Part shown: positions 24,801-35,003 of the stretch, piece by piece | Layout of the letters: the number at the start of each line of letters is the position of its first letter | Numbering within the stretch: the first letter of the stretch is position 1 | Source of the DNA: Ruminococcus sp. | GTDB taxonomy: Bacteria > Bacillota > Clostridia > Oscillospirales > Ruminococcaceae | Assembly: GCA_015066805.1 (NCBI GenBank) | Contig: SVNP01000011.1 | Location: forward strand, 1 to 64,000 | Length of the DNA: 64,000 nt | Reading direction: 5' to 3' | Notes under the pieces: model-generated | What the model saw: only the letters and a program-made list of their open reading frames with translations | Told to the model about the DNA's origin: nothing | Database searches by the model: none | Translations under genes and position numbers: made by a program

Positions 24801-25940
24801 ATGGTCCAAAACGCACCTGCTGCTGCCGATATCGGCACGACAGCCTCACAAAAACCACGGTTTGTAGGTATTGATATCATCAAGATACTGGCACTATTTC
24901 TGGTGGTGTGTATCCATATTTTCCTATATACGGGCTTTTATTACGAACCCATTACCCCAAGCTTTGGAGCAACACCCATCCCTTTTTTGTGGATCGCATA
25001 CAATTGCGTTCCCCTGTTTATGATCACCACAGGATACCTGATGAAGAACAAGACGCTCTCCAAGGATTATTACAAGGGTCTGATCCGTATTCTGGTGATC
25101 TATCTGATCTGCAGCCTGATCTGTGTACAGTTCAACATATGGCATTTCAAAAAGGAATACACCCTATGGACTTTCCTACGCGGTATGATCATGTTCAACA
25201 ATGCCAACTATGGATGGTATATTGAATACTATGTAACGATATTCCTGCTGATCCCCTTTATCAATGCGGCATTCAATTCGCTGCCCAGCCAAAAACAGAA
25301 GCTGACCATGGTGGTTTCCGTGGTGCTGGTGACCATTGTTGCCCAGAGTCTGTACATTGGCCACGATTTTGCCACGCAGATCAAACTGGTACCCGGTTAT
25401 TTCCAAAGACTTTATCCTGTGGCTTATTATCTCATTGGATGCTATATCCGTGAGTATCCCCCCAAGCGCAATCTGCAGAATAAGCTGCTGGCCATTGCTT
25501 TGTTCCTGATGGCACTGGCATGGCTCTGCACCACCTCTTATAACCAATCTCTGCAGAACGTAGACAACAATAACGTATTTTTCTCCTGGCGGTACAAAGA
25601 TTACGGCTCTTGGCCCATTATGTGCATGAGCCTTGGTATCTTCCTGCTGCTGTTTGATATCACCTGCAAAGCAAAGCCCGTCTGCAAGATCCTGAAGGTA
25701 CTGGGAAATTCCACACTTGCCACATACCTGGTTTCGTATGTGTTTGATTCTATCTGCCATGGAAAAAATTCGGGGGCATACCCCACAGTTGCCGAACGGC
25801 TGCAGCACGCACCGCTGCTTGCGCTGAAGATCTTTGGCTACTCGCTGTGCATCGGTCTTGCCATTCATGGGCTGTATGATCTGTGCGCATGGGGCATCGG
25901 CAAGCTTGCCGCCAAAAGAAAAAAGCCTGCTGCCCAATAA
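24801..25940 (+). CDS. Membrane acyltransferase 3 family protein
   Basis: The protein of 379 residues has about ten hydrophobic segments and the family's N-terminal motif GIDIIKILALFLVVCIHIF, with the His of the first segment. Such proteins (OafA/YrhL, WecH type) O-acetylate surface polysaccharides or peptidoglycan. ATG 24801 is preferred because CAGGAG lies 10 bp upstream, too close to the ATG at 24792. It follows a gap of 109 bp after the ligase gene and may be separate from that operon. Confidence 0.85.
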   Translation: MVQNAPAAADIGTTASQKPRFVGIDIIKILALFLVVCIHIFLYTGFYYEPITPSFGATPIPFLWIAYNCVPLFMITTGYLMKNKTLSKDYYKGLIRILVIYLICSLICVQFNIWHFKKEYTLWTFLRGMIMFNNANYGWYIEYYVTIFLLIPFINAAFNSLPSQKQKLTMVVSVVLVTIVAQSLYIGHDFATQIKLVPGYFQRLYPVAYYLIGCYIREYPPKRNLQNKLLAIALFLMALAWLCTTSYNQSLQNVDNNNVFFSWRYKDYGSWPIMCMSLGIFLLLFDITCKAKPVCKILKVLGNSTLATYLVSYVFDSICHGKNSGAYPTVAERLQHAPLLALKIFGYSLCIGLAIHGLYDLCAWGIGKLAAKRKKPAAQ

Positions 25941-25944
25941 CAAA

Positions 25945-25980
25945 AAGACCTCGGAATCCGCTTCCGAGGCCTTTTTTTAT
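25945..25980. terminator. Bidirectional terminator
   Basis: AAAAAGACCTCGGAA pairs with TTCCGAGGCCTTTTTTT around TCCGC. It lies between convergent acyltransferase and addA genes. Confidence 0.88.
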
Positions 25981-28900
25981 CGTTCAATGGGTACTGCACA
26001 ACCCAGGCTGAGAGAATACAGACAGCATTCCGTAACGGGCTTGCCTGTCAGCAGCTCCAAAGCCGCAGCATACAAGCGTAATTGTTCGCTGTAACGCTCC
26101 TGCAAGATTTGTGCTGTAACATTGCGGTCGGTTTTATAATCTACCAGCACATAACCTTCGCCCTCCGCAAATACCAGATCCATAATGCCAATGAGCAGAC
26201 CCGGTGTACCTGCATATTGTGCGGCGATCTCCTGCATACTTTCGCCAAGCTGCAGATCAGCGATCCGCACCGTGAATTTCTGCTCCCGCAATACCTGCGG
26301 CGATGCGGCAATGCGTGCATACAGCGGTGAGTTGAAAAACTCATGCAGATCCGAAGCTGCCACAGCCTTTGCCTGCTGTGCGGTCAGCTTGCCCCGCTGT
26401 TCCAATGCAGCGATCTCCCCCTGCATATCGGCAGCAGCCTTGGAGAAATCAGCGTACTCCATAAAGGTATGCAAAGCTGTACCACGTTCCGCACCCGTCA
26501 GGCCATGCACATTCCTTGTAAAAGCAGGGCGGCGCAGCGGCATGGAGAAATCCTCCTTTTTTACCAGCTCGGAAACGCCGTATTTGGCAGTCAGCCCTGC
26601 AGTTGCAGAGGTATACCGCCATGCACAGTGTACCTGCATTTTTTCCAGCAGTTCCGCATTACAGCCGATGGCTTGCGCTTCTTCCTCCTGTTTGGTATCC
26701 GCCAGCACCGCTTCGCCATCTATAATTCCAATGCCCAGGGGCTGCATGGAAGTATCTGCGGAACAAGCAATGCCCAAAGCCTTTCGCAGCGCATCACAGG
26801 AGGGATGACGGATCAAAGCCATCAGAAGCCAATCCCGCATAGAATTTGCAAAGCCTGTCAGCATATTGCTTTGTCCCCCAAAGGTTTCCTGCATCACAGC
26901 ATAGGAGGCAGCACGCTCCATAACGGATTTACCATAGCAAATAGGCAGAATCAGATGCTCACGGGCACGGGTAAGAGCCACATACAGCAGGCGCATTTCC
27001 TCGCTGAGGGATTCCTGATGATTCTGAGCGGCAATGACCTCATAGGGTAAGGTCTGTCCAATGGTGTACTGCTGCGGATCCCGCAGACGGAAGCCAAAGC
27101 CAAGATCACTGTGATACCGATAGGGCGGTGCAAGATCGTTGCGGTTGGTGAAGGAGGTTTCGGAATGGGCAAGGATCACAAAGGGAGCCTCCAGACCCTT
27201 GGATTTGTGAATGGTCTTGATGCTGACCACATCGCCGGTACCTGCCAGTACACCGCCGCCATCCAGATCGCTTTTTCTCTGCAAAATGGCATCCAGATAC
27301 CGCAAAAAGGCTGACAATCCGCCGCCGCGGTTGGATTCAAACTGTCGGGCATAGCCAAGCAAAGCACGCAGATTGGCTTTCTTTTTGGCACCATCTCCCG
27401 CAAGCTGCATCATACCCAGAAAATCCGTGTGATGATACAGACGGCGAATGAGCTGTTCGGGCGTTTCCACAGCCGAATACAGCCGCATGGATTCCAAAAA
27501 TGCCAGATAGTCGCTGCAGCGTTTGACAAAATCCGCATCATAGCTTTGCGGTGTTTCGGTGATTTTCCGCAAGCCGCCGAACAAGCTGCCCTTTCGGTCA
27601 GCCAGACGGATCAGGATCAGATCATCGGTGGTAAAGCCCATCATGGGAGAAAGCATTGCCGCCGCCATGGGAACATCCAGCAGCGGATTATCCACCGAGC
27701 GCAGCAGCTCCAGCAGCAAAGTAATCTCGGGAGATTGCAGATAGCCGCCCGACTCCACCGCACAAACAGGAATATGCTCTGCGGTCAGTGCATCGGCAAA
27801 GCGGCCCATACGGGTGTTGGTACGCAGCAAGATCAGGAAATCCTTTGGGGTACAAGGGCGCATAGAGCCATCCCGCTGCTGTACAGGTGTCCCCTGCTCC
27901 AAATGCTGACGGATCCGCTTGGCAACCGCTTCTTCCTCAAAACTCTGTCTGCCGTTGGTGGGCAGCATCAGCAGCTCCACAGGGCGTTCCGCCGGAGCAT
28001 ATTCTGCCCCCATCTCCAGTGCTTCTTCCTTGGTATACCGGATCTCACCCACTTCTTTGGTCATCAGCATACCAAATACATGGTTCACGCAGTCGATCAC
28101 TTCTTGTGCGCTGCGGAAATTCCGATTCAGGTAGATACAGGTATTCTGCTCCAGCATAGGGCCTACATAGGCAGCAGATTCCTCCATGGCCCGCATAAAG
28201 TTTGCGGGATTGGCTGCCCGAAACCGATAAATACACTGCTTGCTGTCACCCACCACAAACAGATTATCTCCGTAACGCTCTGCGGAGCCGTTACGGGAAA
28301 GCATACGGAAGATCAGATCCTGCTGATTGTCCGCATCCTGAAATTCATCAATCATCAGGATATCATACTGCTCCGAAAGCTGCTGTGCAAGAGGCGTTTT
28401 GCTCAGGCTGCCGTCCTCGTTCCGATTGGCAAGCAGCTTAAGCGTCAGTTTCATGGCATCGGCAAAGCCAACCACACTGCGGGCGCATTTTTCCTCCCAC
28501 AGCAGCGCATCAAAGCGCAGCAGCAGCCGATACATGGCCATCAGCAAAGCACCGTGTCTGGGCAGATCCTCCCTTGCAAACCGCAGGGGCAATGCCCAAT
28601 GCTCCAGATCCTTAAGATGCTGCATAGCGGTAGAACGCATGGTCGTTACCACGGCTTTGGCTTCATCTATGCCGGGGCCTTTTTTCCGTACAGTAACCAT
28701 ACGGCTGAAGGGAAGATGATACAGGCAATCTGCCAAGGCTGCCGCATCCTCACGATTCAGAGCGCATAAAGCATCCAAAGCATATTGCAGCTCTGTGGAA
28801 AGCAGTGCATCCAGCTTTTCATTTTCCAGAGTATCCGCTGCATGTATGGCAGCACGGTACATCCGAATGATCCCTTCCAGTTCCTCACGGATAAAGCCAA

Positions 28901-29537
28901 AGGCTTTTTGCGGCAGATCTCCCTGCTCCATCTGCTGTGCGGCCTGAGCAAGCAGCGTCAGCCCAAAAGGTATGGATTCCACATCCCGATACACCGAAAG
29001 CAGCATCCGATCCAAATCCTGATCGTTTTTGTCGCAGAAAGCCCCCAGCAGCAAAGCACGATCTTCCGCTGCCTGTGCATCTCCTGCCAATGCCGCCCCA
29101 TAGAGCTGTTCAATGGCTGCACTCATGCAATCGGTACGCAGACCACCTTCTTCGGCATCTTCTATGATGCGAAAACCCGGAGCAATATCCAGCAGAGAAA
29201 AATGCTCCCGCAGCAGATCAAAGCAAAAGCTGTGGATGGTGGAGATCTTTGCACTTTGCAGCATGGTTTGCTGACGACGCAGCCATACGTTGCCCGCAGA
29301 ATCTTCCAGCTTGGCGGAAAGTGCCATATCCAACCGCTGCCGTACTTCTGCAGCGGCATCGTTCGTAAAGGTCACCACTACTACACGCTCCGCAGGTGTG
29401 GGATGCATCTCATCTGCCAGCAGTTGAATCAGACGTTCAACCAGAACCGAGGTTTTACCGCTGCCTGCTGCCGCACTGACAACCAGTGATGCACCTCTTG
29501 CAAGAATAGCGGCTTCCTGTTGGTCTGTCCAGCCCAT
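25977..29537 (-). CDS. addA: AddA helicase-nuclease subunit
   Basis: The protein of 1186 residues is the UvrD-like helicase and nuclease subunit of AddAB, which resects double-strand breaks for RecA. Walker A is AAAGSGKTSVL (21-31); helicase motifs include MIDEFQDAD, VGDSKQCIYRFRAA, TIHKSKGLEAPFVI and LLYVALTRARE. The RecB-type nuclease motif is VLVDYKTDR near the C terminus. It starts inside the addB stop (TAATG), so the two are tightly coupled. Confidence 0.96.
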   Translation of the reverse strand: MGWTDQQEAAILARGASLVVSAAAGSGKTSVLVERLIQLLADEMHPTPAERVVVVTFTNDAAAEVRQRLDMALSAKLEDSAGNVWLRRQQTMLQSAKISTIHSFCFDLLREHFSLLDIAPGFRIIEDAEEGGLRTDCMSAAIEQLYGAALAGDAQAAEDRALLLGAFCDKNDQDLDRMLLSVYRDVESIPFGLTLLAQAAQQMEQGDLPQKAFGFIREELEGIIRMYRAAIHAADTLENEKLDALLSTELQYALDALCALNREDAAALADCLYHLPFSRMVTVRKKGPGIDEAKAVVTTMRSTAMQHLKDLEHWALPLRFAREDLPRHGALLMAMYRLLLRFDALLWEEKCARSVVGFADAMKLTLKLLANRNEDGSLSKTPLAQQLSEQYDILMIDEFQDADNQQDLIFRMLSRNGSAERYGDNLFVVGDSKQCIYRFRAANPANFMRAMEESAAYVGPMLEQNTCIYLNRNFRSAQEVIDCVNHVFGMLMTKEVGEIRYTKEEALEMGAEYAPAERPVELLMLPTNGRQSFEEEAVAKRIRQHLEQGTPVQQRDGSMRPCTPKDFLILLRTNTRMGRFADALTAEHIPVCAVESGGYLQSPEITLLLELLRSVDNPLLDVPMAAAMLSPMMGFTTDDLILIRLADRKGSLFGGLRKITETPQSYDADFVKRCSDYLAFLESMRLYSAVETPEQLIRRLYHHTDFLGMMQLAGDGAKKKANLRALLGYARQFESNRGGGLSAFLRYLDAILQRKSDLDGGGVLAGTGDVVSIKTIHKSKGLEAPFVILAHSETSFTNRNDLAPPYRYHSDLGFGFRLRDPQQYTIGQTLPYEVIAAQNHQESLSEEMRLLYVALTRAREHLILPICYGKSVMERAASYAVMQETFGGQSNMLTGFANSMRDWLLMALIRHPSCDALRKALGIACSADTSMQPLGIGIIDGEAVLADTKQEEEAQAIGCNAELLEKMQVHCAWRYTSATAGLTAKYGVSELVKKEDFSMPLRRPAFTRNVHGLTGAERGTALHTFMEYADFSKAAADMQGEIAALEQRGKLTAQQAKAVAASDLHEFFNSPLYARIAASPQVLREQKFTVRIADLQLGESMQEIAAQYAGTPGLLIGIMDLVFAEGEGYVLVDYKTDRNVTAQILQERYSEQLRLYAAALELLTGKPVTECCLYSLSLGCAVPIER

Positions 29538-32500
29538 TATACATCCTCCTTTCCGTCAGCCTGTGTGTTGCCGTTCATAATGTCCTCCATGGCTGCCAGC
29601 ACGGTTTTCTCGTTTTCGGGATACCGCGGGACGATCTCATGGGTAATGCCTGCACCGCAGATGCTTGCAAAATCACAATAACGGCAGGCATCGGTGTAAA
29701 AAGGCATTTCACTTTTCTTTTTCATGGGAGAAGGCGCAACGTCACCTTCCAGATAACCTTCAGCGCAGGTTCTGACCATATCCTCAATATACTTCCGCAG
29801 ATTGCCGAGCTGTACGGCGGTAAATACCTGAGAGTCCGCTGTCAGTACAGGCGCACCTGTACCGGTATCCTCTGCGGCAAGAGCTGCGGGAATATAAACT
29901 CCTGCCACATTCTGTTCCATGGCTGTCAGTACACCGCGGTCGCAAAGCACAGTACCGTTCATGCGGAAATGACGATTGAAATACTCTGCAACGGATTGCA
30001 TATCATCCCGCTGACGATCCACCCCCGGTGAGCCCGAAGGCATATACAACACACCGGCCGGCTGCACCTGCGGATATGCTTGTGCATCATCCAGCAGGGC
30101 AAACAGATAAAGCAGCATTTGCAGATTCAGACCGTAATACAGATCTCCCGGATGATATGCCTTGACACCGGTTTTGTAATCCACCACCCGCAGATAGGTC
30201 TGTCCGTTGCTTTCACACAGGTCCACACGGTCAACCTTACCATTAAGATACACCGTCATGCCATTAGACAAGGTAAGAGTAAAGGGCGCAATGCCTTCTT
30301 CCTCGCCCAGCTTGCCAATGACCAGCTCACAGGCATGGGGCGAAAAAGTCGATTGTGCCATTTCTGCTTGGGTATGCAGCAGCAGAGAAAGCATTTTTTC
30401 AGTAACGCCGTGATAATTCTGCAAAAACCTTGCGCTGCGGTTGGTGCCTCCTCCCAGCTCTGTGCGGAGATATTCTGCCGCACACTGCTCTGCGTGCTGC
30501 CGCAGATCGCCTTCGGAAAGGGCAAGAAATGCTTCTCTTGCGGGATATTTCGTAAACAGTCGCTCCATGCAATAATGCACCAGATTACCCACCGAAAGAT
30601 GATTCAGATCCTTCTTTTGGCGTACATACAGCCGCAAACCGTTGGCGCAGAATCCCTTAAAGGGGCATTCCATCAGATTTTCAATTCGGGTGGCAGAAAG
30701 CCGCAGGGCATTGCCTGTCAGCTCACGCATCCGCTGCGGGTCGCTGACACGCAGACGAGCAGGATCGGCAGTGCGGCGCAGGCGTTCCAGACGGAGCCTG
30801 TCCTCGGGCTGCTGCTCCAGCAGAGCCTTTACTGTTTCCGCATCCTGTCGGTTCAGAAGATAATCCTGTACAAAGCTGTAATATGCCGCACTTTTTGTGG
30901 TGACATAAAATTCGGCTCCCAAGGTGTCCGCAAACACCATATCTCGGTTGGGCAGCAGCAATCGGATCTGTGCCAGTACTGCGGCAGGCAGCAGCCGTTT
31001 GCCGTTCTCTTCCGCCAAAGGATAAGAAAGATGCAGGTGATGAGATGCTGCCGAAAGAGTCTTGTAAACGATAAGACGTTCATCGGCACAAAGATCACGC
31101 ACCGATCTTGCCAGATGTACACCCTGCTGCTCCAGCAGGGAACGCTCATGCTCGGTAAACAATCCCCCCGTCTGAATATTGGCCGGAAACTCCCCTTCGA
31201 TCACACCAAGCACAAAAACGATCTTCGGCGCATCAAAACGGGCAGCAGCAGCCGTCTGCACGGTTACCGCATCCAGCGTCTGGGGGGGAATGGGGATCTG
31301 ATTCTGCCGCAGTACTGCGGAAAGCAACTCACTCAACTGTGCAAAGGAAAGCACATCTCCTGCAAGAGCATTGTGCATGGTATCCAGCAGCTCCGTAAAG
31401 CGGTTCCACAACCGCCGCAGATTTCTTCCGCCGCTGACATCACCCTGTTCGTACATATGAGATGCCAGACCACCCACACGCATGGGGATCCCTGCTTCCT
31501 CCATACACTGATACAGTGCAGCACACAAAGCAGAACCATCGGCATTGGCACCCATGCGGCGCAGCTTCAGCACAGGCTCCATGATCTGCATACGCAGGGC
31601 TTCCATTCTGCCGTCGGGATCGGTTTCGGGTACAAAGGGCTGCTCCCACAGGGCACCCTCAATATCCCAGGTATAAGCATAATTTTCCAGATCTGCTGCC
31701 TGTGCGGGATGCAAAGGGGAAAGCTGCGTCTTCAGATACAGCAAAATATGCTCTGTTGAGGTTTTTTCCGCCAATTGCAGCAAGGCAATGGGCAGCTTCA
31801 TCACAGCGGTATGCAGTACGCTGCGCCGCAGATCCATGAAATAAGGGATCTCATAGCGGGCAAAGGCTGCTTCCAGCAAAAAGCCGTAACGCTCCAGATC
31901 ATGGGTCACCACCATGATATCCTTAGCCTGTACCTCCCCCTGATACAGCAGTTCACGGATCTTGGCAGCGGTAAATTCGGCTTCCAGAGTAACATCACGG
32001 GCTTCCACCACAGTTACCGCAACGGATTCACCCTCATAAGCAGGGCGGCTGTCTGTAAAGATATGTCGGCTCAGGTGGGCAAGAGAGGGGCACGCAAAGC
32101 GATGCTGTTCCTGTAGTAAGTGCTGCTCCACAGGCACACACAAAGCATCTGCCATTCGTCTGAGCTGTCTGCAGGTAGTGTTCACCGCATCAAAACGGGA
32201 ATAGTCGGGTGCATCGAGGTCATCGGTTCGCAAAGCCACCCAGACTTCCTCTGCATCCCGCAGCATGACCTCCAAAATAGCATACTGATCCCCTGTAAAA
32301 GATTCAAATTCATCCAAGAACACCGTACAGCCCTTCAGATATCCGCTGCCATCTGCCAGTGCCGCAGCCATCATGGGATCACAAAGGGTATCCCGCAGGC
32401 CGTGGCGTTCCAGCTCCTGCAGATAATCCGCATAAATGCGCGCCATATCCAGTGCTTTTTCACTGAATACGCCATCGGTGCTGCCTGCAGCCAACGCAAG

Positions 32501-32914
32501 CTGTTCGGGGGTATTGCCCGATTGCATCAGCTCGGTCAACTGCTTCTGCATCTCCGGCAGGAAAGTGGGGCGCATGACTTGGGTATCATAAAACCGCAGA
32601 GCATGGCTCTCACCCAACCGATGCAGTACACGGTGCAGCACAATGGTTTTGGTCACGTCATCGGCTGCATCTCCGGGGGCATCGGCAAGATGCTCCAGAA
32701 TTTCCGTGGTAAAGCTACGGAAGCTGCCTGTAACACAACGATTAAACGCAGCAGCCCCAAGCATCTCATACAAATTTTTATCGTAAGTAAAGGCAAATTG
32801 TTCGGGCACCAATGTACGCACCTGTCCGTCTGCATGCAGCCTTTGCGCCAACTGCTGCATCAGCATAGTGGATTTTCCGCAGCCTGCGCCGCCCAGCACC
32901 AGATGTAACTTCAT
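29537..32914 (-). CDS. addB: AddB helicase-nuclease subunit
   Basis: The protein of 1125 residues begins MKLHLVLGGAGCGKST, with Walker A at 8-16. It ends with a RecB-type nuclease (RVVDYKTG) and the cysteines of the AddB iron-sulfur cluster: one in ENLMECPFKGFC, and C-x2-C-x5-C in CRYCDFASIC. It partners AddA. I chose ATG 32914 because AGAGGAAAAG precedes it. The three-gene block M50-addB-addA lies on one strand with only 31 bp between the M50 stop and the addB start. Confidence 0.95.
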   Translation of the reverse strand: MKLHLVLGGAGCGKSTMLMQQLAQRLHADGQVRTLVPEQFAFTYDKNLYEMLGAAAFNRCVTGSFRSFTTEILEHLADAPGDAADDVTKTIVLHRVLHRLGESHALRFYDTQVMRPTFLPEMQKQLTELMQSGNTPEQLALAAGSTDGVFSEKALDMARIYADYLQELERHGLRDTLCDPMMAAALADGSGYLKGCTVFLDEFESFTGDQYAILEVMLRDAEEVWVALRTDDLDAPDYSRFDAVNTTCRQLRRMADALCVPVEQHLLQEQHRFACPSLAHLSRHIFTDSRPAYEGESVAVTVVEARDVTLEAEFTAAKIRELLYQGEVQAKDIMVVTHDLERYGFLLEAAFARYEIPYFMDLRRSVLHTAVMKLPIALLQLAEKTSTEHILLYLKTQLSPLHPAQAADLENYAYTWDIEGALWEQPFVPETDPDGRMEALRMQIMEPVLKLRRMGANADGSALCAALYQCMEEAGIPMRVGGLASHMYEQGDVSGGRNLRRLWNRFTELLDTMHNALAGDVLSFAQLSELLSAVLRQNQIPIPPQTLDAVTVQTAAAARFDAPKIVFVLGVIEGEFPANIQTGGLFTEHERSLLEQQGVHLARSVRDLCADERLIVYKTLSAASHHLHLSYPLAEENGKRLLPAAVLAQIRLLLPNRDMVFADTLGAEFYVTTKSAAYYSFVQDYLLNRQDAETVKALLEQQPEDRLRLERLRRTADPARLRVSDPQRMRELTGNALRLSATRIENLMECPFKGFCANGLRLYVRQKKDLNHLSVGNLVHYCMERLFTKYPAREAFLALSEGDLRQHAEQCAAEYLRTELGGGTNRSARFLQNYHGVTEKMLSLLLHTQAEMAQSTFSPHACELVIGKLGEEEGIAPFTLTLSNGMTVYLNGKVDRVDLCESNGQTYLRVVDYKTGVKAYHPGDLYYGLNLQMLLYLFALLDDAQAYPQVQPAGVLYMPSGSPGVDRQRDDMQSVAEYFNRHFRMNGTVLCDRGVLTAMEQNVAGVYIPAALAAEDTGTGAPVLTADSQVFTAVQLGNLRKYIEDMVRTCAEGYLEGDVAPSPMKKKSEMPFYTDACRYCDFASICGAGITHEIVPRYPENEKTVLAAMEDIMNGNTQADGKEDV

Positions 32915-32945
32915 TTGCTTTTCCTCTTTTCTTTTGATGATTCTG

Positions 32946-33524
32946 TTACCGCAGCCATTCCCAAACAAAAAGGAACAGCAATATCCCCCAAATGCTTATG
33001 GGGCAAGCCGGCAGATGCAGCAACAACAACGAGAGTACAATGGTGACCGTCACCGACCAGACCCGCCATATGCTTCGCAGATGATGACCCTGTGCCGCTC
33101 CCAGAACACCATCCAGCAGCCAGTACAGCAGCGTGCCGCCATCAGTGCAGCGGTACGGCAGCAGATTACACAAGGCAGTGGCGAACTGCCACATGGCGGC
33201 ATCTGCCATGCCCAGAAGCATACACACACAGCCCACCGCCAGATTCATTCCTGCACCTGAAAGCAGCATCACGGCCTGCTGCACAGGCGGATATAACGTC
33301 AGATGCTCCCCGCCCAGTTCCATGCCCAAGGCAGAGATCCGCAGGGTACGGGGATGACAGCCAAAATACCATAAAGCCGCAAAATGTGACCCTTCATGCA
33401 GGATGCAGGCAAGGCACATTTGCAAAACGGCCGGCAGCGGGAGCATCATACATAGCATGGCTCCCAGTGCCGGCGCAGTAAAATCAATGCGGAGCTGCAC
33501 ACCCAAAATCGTTACACAAACCAT
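32946..33524 (-). CDS. M50-family (site-2 protease-like) membrane metallopeptidase
   Basis: The protein of 192 residues has several membrane segments. The zinc site is HEGSH (43-47) inside a membrane segment, with the second-site motif LLPYRCTDGG (Asp128), as in S2P and SpoIVFB proteins. It probably cuts a membrane-bound substrate. A SpoIVFB-like role in sporulation is possible given spore genes nearby, but the sequence alone does not prove it. ATG 33524 follows AGGTGG; an earlier ATG at 33545 has no proper site. Confidence 0.75.
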   Translation of the reverse strand: MVCVTILGVQLRIDFTAPALGAMLCMMLPLPAVLQMCLACILHEGSHFAALWYFGCHPRTLRISALGMELGGEHLTLYPPVQQAVMLLSGAGMNLAVGCVCMLLGMADAAMWQFATALCNLLPYRCTDGGTLLYWLLDGVLGAAQGHHLRSIWRVWSVTVTIVLSLLLLHLPACPISIWGILLFLFVWEWLR

Positions 33525-33724
33525 GAAACAACCACCTGCAGCCATTCTTCCGCAGTAGGCGATGCCTCACAAAGAGAACGCCAACGCTCCAGCAAAAGAA
33601 TGCTATATGTAGGGCAGCACCAATGCATCACCCAGAACAGCAATGCGGCACTGACCGCCAGCAGCCCTTGGGTCGCCATATGATCCTGCAGGTATTGTGA
33701 TGATCTGCTGTTTGCAGCTTCCAT
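33512..33724 (-). CDS. Small membrane protein overlapping the M50 gene
   Basis: The protein of 70 residues has one hydrophobic segment (about 21-45) and a GGGGGAGGG ribosome site 8 bp before the ATG. It overlaps the M50 protease start by 13 bp, which indicates translational coupling. It matches no family I know. It could be a partner or regulator of the protease, as SpoIVFA is for SpoIVFB, though it is much shorter. Confidence 0.5.
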   Translation of the reverse strand: MEAANSRSSQYLQDHMATQGLLAVSAALLFWVMHWCCPTYSILLLERWRSLCEASPTAEEWLQVVVSWFV

Positions 33725-33769
33725 ATTCAAAGCCCTCCCCCATAGGAATATATTGCATCCTATGCGGGA

Positions 33770-34816
33770 TCATCCACCGATATGTACGGGTATTGCGTAT
33801 TCTGCCAAGGCAGCCTGCAACGTATCCGTGACCCGCTGCCGCAGAGGCTCAGGGCTAAGGATCTGCACACTGCTGCAATACTGTACTGCCCAACGGAACA
33901 TATCGTCTTCGTTGACAGAAACCATAACTGTTACATCCGTTTCTGTGGCATCGGAAAACTGTACATCCTCCCCGAAATAATCCATCACATCATTGATAAT
34001 ACTGCGACAGGCACGGAAGCTGACAGGAATGCTCTCACCGGTAAACATATAGATATGTTCTGACATATGCTTGGCAAACACCGCAGCCTCGGATACGTCG
34101 CAAGGGTCTGCGGGGGTTTCTGTTATACGAATATTGCGGATGCGGTCTACCCGATAGTTTGCAAGGCCTTCATACTTTACATTATTGCAGATGAGATAAT
34201 ATCTGCCGTGCATGGCTGCAAGCTGATAGGGATTGACCTGATATTCCCGCACTGTACCGTCTTCGCGGCGGCGGGCATGGAGCTTTTTATCAATATCATA
34301 GCTGCAGTATTCAAACACCACCTGCTGCTGCTGCCTGATGGCCTCATCCAGCACATCAATGGTGTAAAACAACTGCGGATTTGCTGCGGTATTGGGTGTG
34401 GCCGCATAAATATGCTGCAAGCCGGAGCGAAAATGCGTACTGGAAAGCCCTTCCAGCTTGGCGATGAGCTCACAACGCTGAGCTGCGGGAAGCTGTTTGG
34501 AAAACAACAGACTGTCGATCATCAGGCGCAGCTCGCCGGTGCTGAATTCATGCTCCAGATACCAGTCTGTACAAACGATCTCCTCGGTACCGTCGGGATT
34601 CTTTCGTTTGGATTCCGTAAACCCCAAAGGCACGCCTGCCTCCACAAGATCATTGAGATTGCGGCGAATGGATTTTCGATCTGCCTGAACACCATATTTT
34701 CTTTTCAGCAAACGACCAATGTCGCTTTGGGACAACCGATGTTCCTCATCGGAATATTGCTTCATAATTTCCAACATCAGAAGGATCAGTCGGTTTTTAT
34801 GATTGGTTGACTCCAT
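33770..34816 (-). CDS. WYL-domain transcriptional regulator
   Basis: The protein of 348 residues has an N-terminal winged helix (about 8-75; LSQSDIGRLLKRKYGVQADRK) and a WYL domain (about 150-230; VVFEYCSYDIDKK, YQVNPYQLAAMHGRYYLIC, NYRVDRIRNI), followed by a WCX-like C-terminal part. WYL domains bind nucleic acid or nucleotide ligands. It has its own promoter at 34878-34906 with a palindrome just upstream, which suggests autoregulation. Confidence 0.88.
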   Translation of the reverse strand: MESTNHKNRLILLMLEIMKQYSDEEHRLSQSDIGRLLKRKYGVQADRKSIRRNLNDLVEAGVPLGFTESKRKNPDGTEEIVCTDWYLEHEFSTGELRLMIDSLLFSKQLPAAQRCELIAKLEGLSSTHFRSGLQHIYAATPNTAANPQLFYTIDVLDEAIRQQQQVVFEYCSYDIDKKLHARRREDGTVREYQVNPYQLAAMHGRYYLICNNVKYEGLANYRVDRIRNIRITETPADPCDVSEAAVFAKHMSEHIYMFTGESIPVSFRACRSIINDVMDYFGEDVQFSDATETDVTVMVSVNEDDMFRWAVQYCSSVQILSPEPLRQRVTDTLQAALAEYAIPVHIGG

Positions 34817-34877
34817 TGCAGATACTTCCTTTCGTCCTGTTTCCAGATCAAAAACGTCATGTCATACACTTAGTTTT

Positions 34878-34906
34878 ATTATACACCAAAAAGAAAGAAC
34901 TGTCAA
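34878..34906 (-). promoter_or_regulatory. Promoter of the WYL regulator gene
   Basis: Minus strand: -35 TTGACA (34906-34901), 17-bp spacer, -10 TATAAT (34883-34878), full consensus. Confidence 0.88.
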
Positions 34907-34923
34907 TGGATAGCCGAATATTT

Positions 34924-34945
34924 GATGTACCATTTATGGTACATC
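34924..34945. promoter_or_regulatory. 22-bp palindrome upstream of the WYL promoter
   Basis: Arms GATGTACCAT and ATGGTACATC are perfectly complementary with 2 bp between them. It lies 17 bp upstream of the -35. It is a likely operator for the WYL regulator or another dimeric protein; no T-run makes it a terminator. Confidence 0.6.
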
Positions 34946-35003
34946 CTACACATGAAAAAGAATGCTTCAAACAGATGAAACAGTGATTGCTGTTAAGAAA
35001 GCA

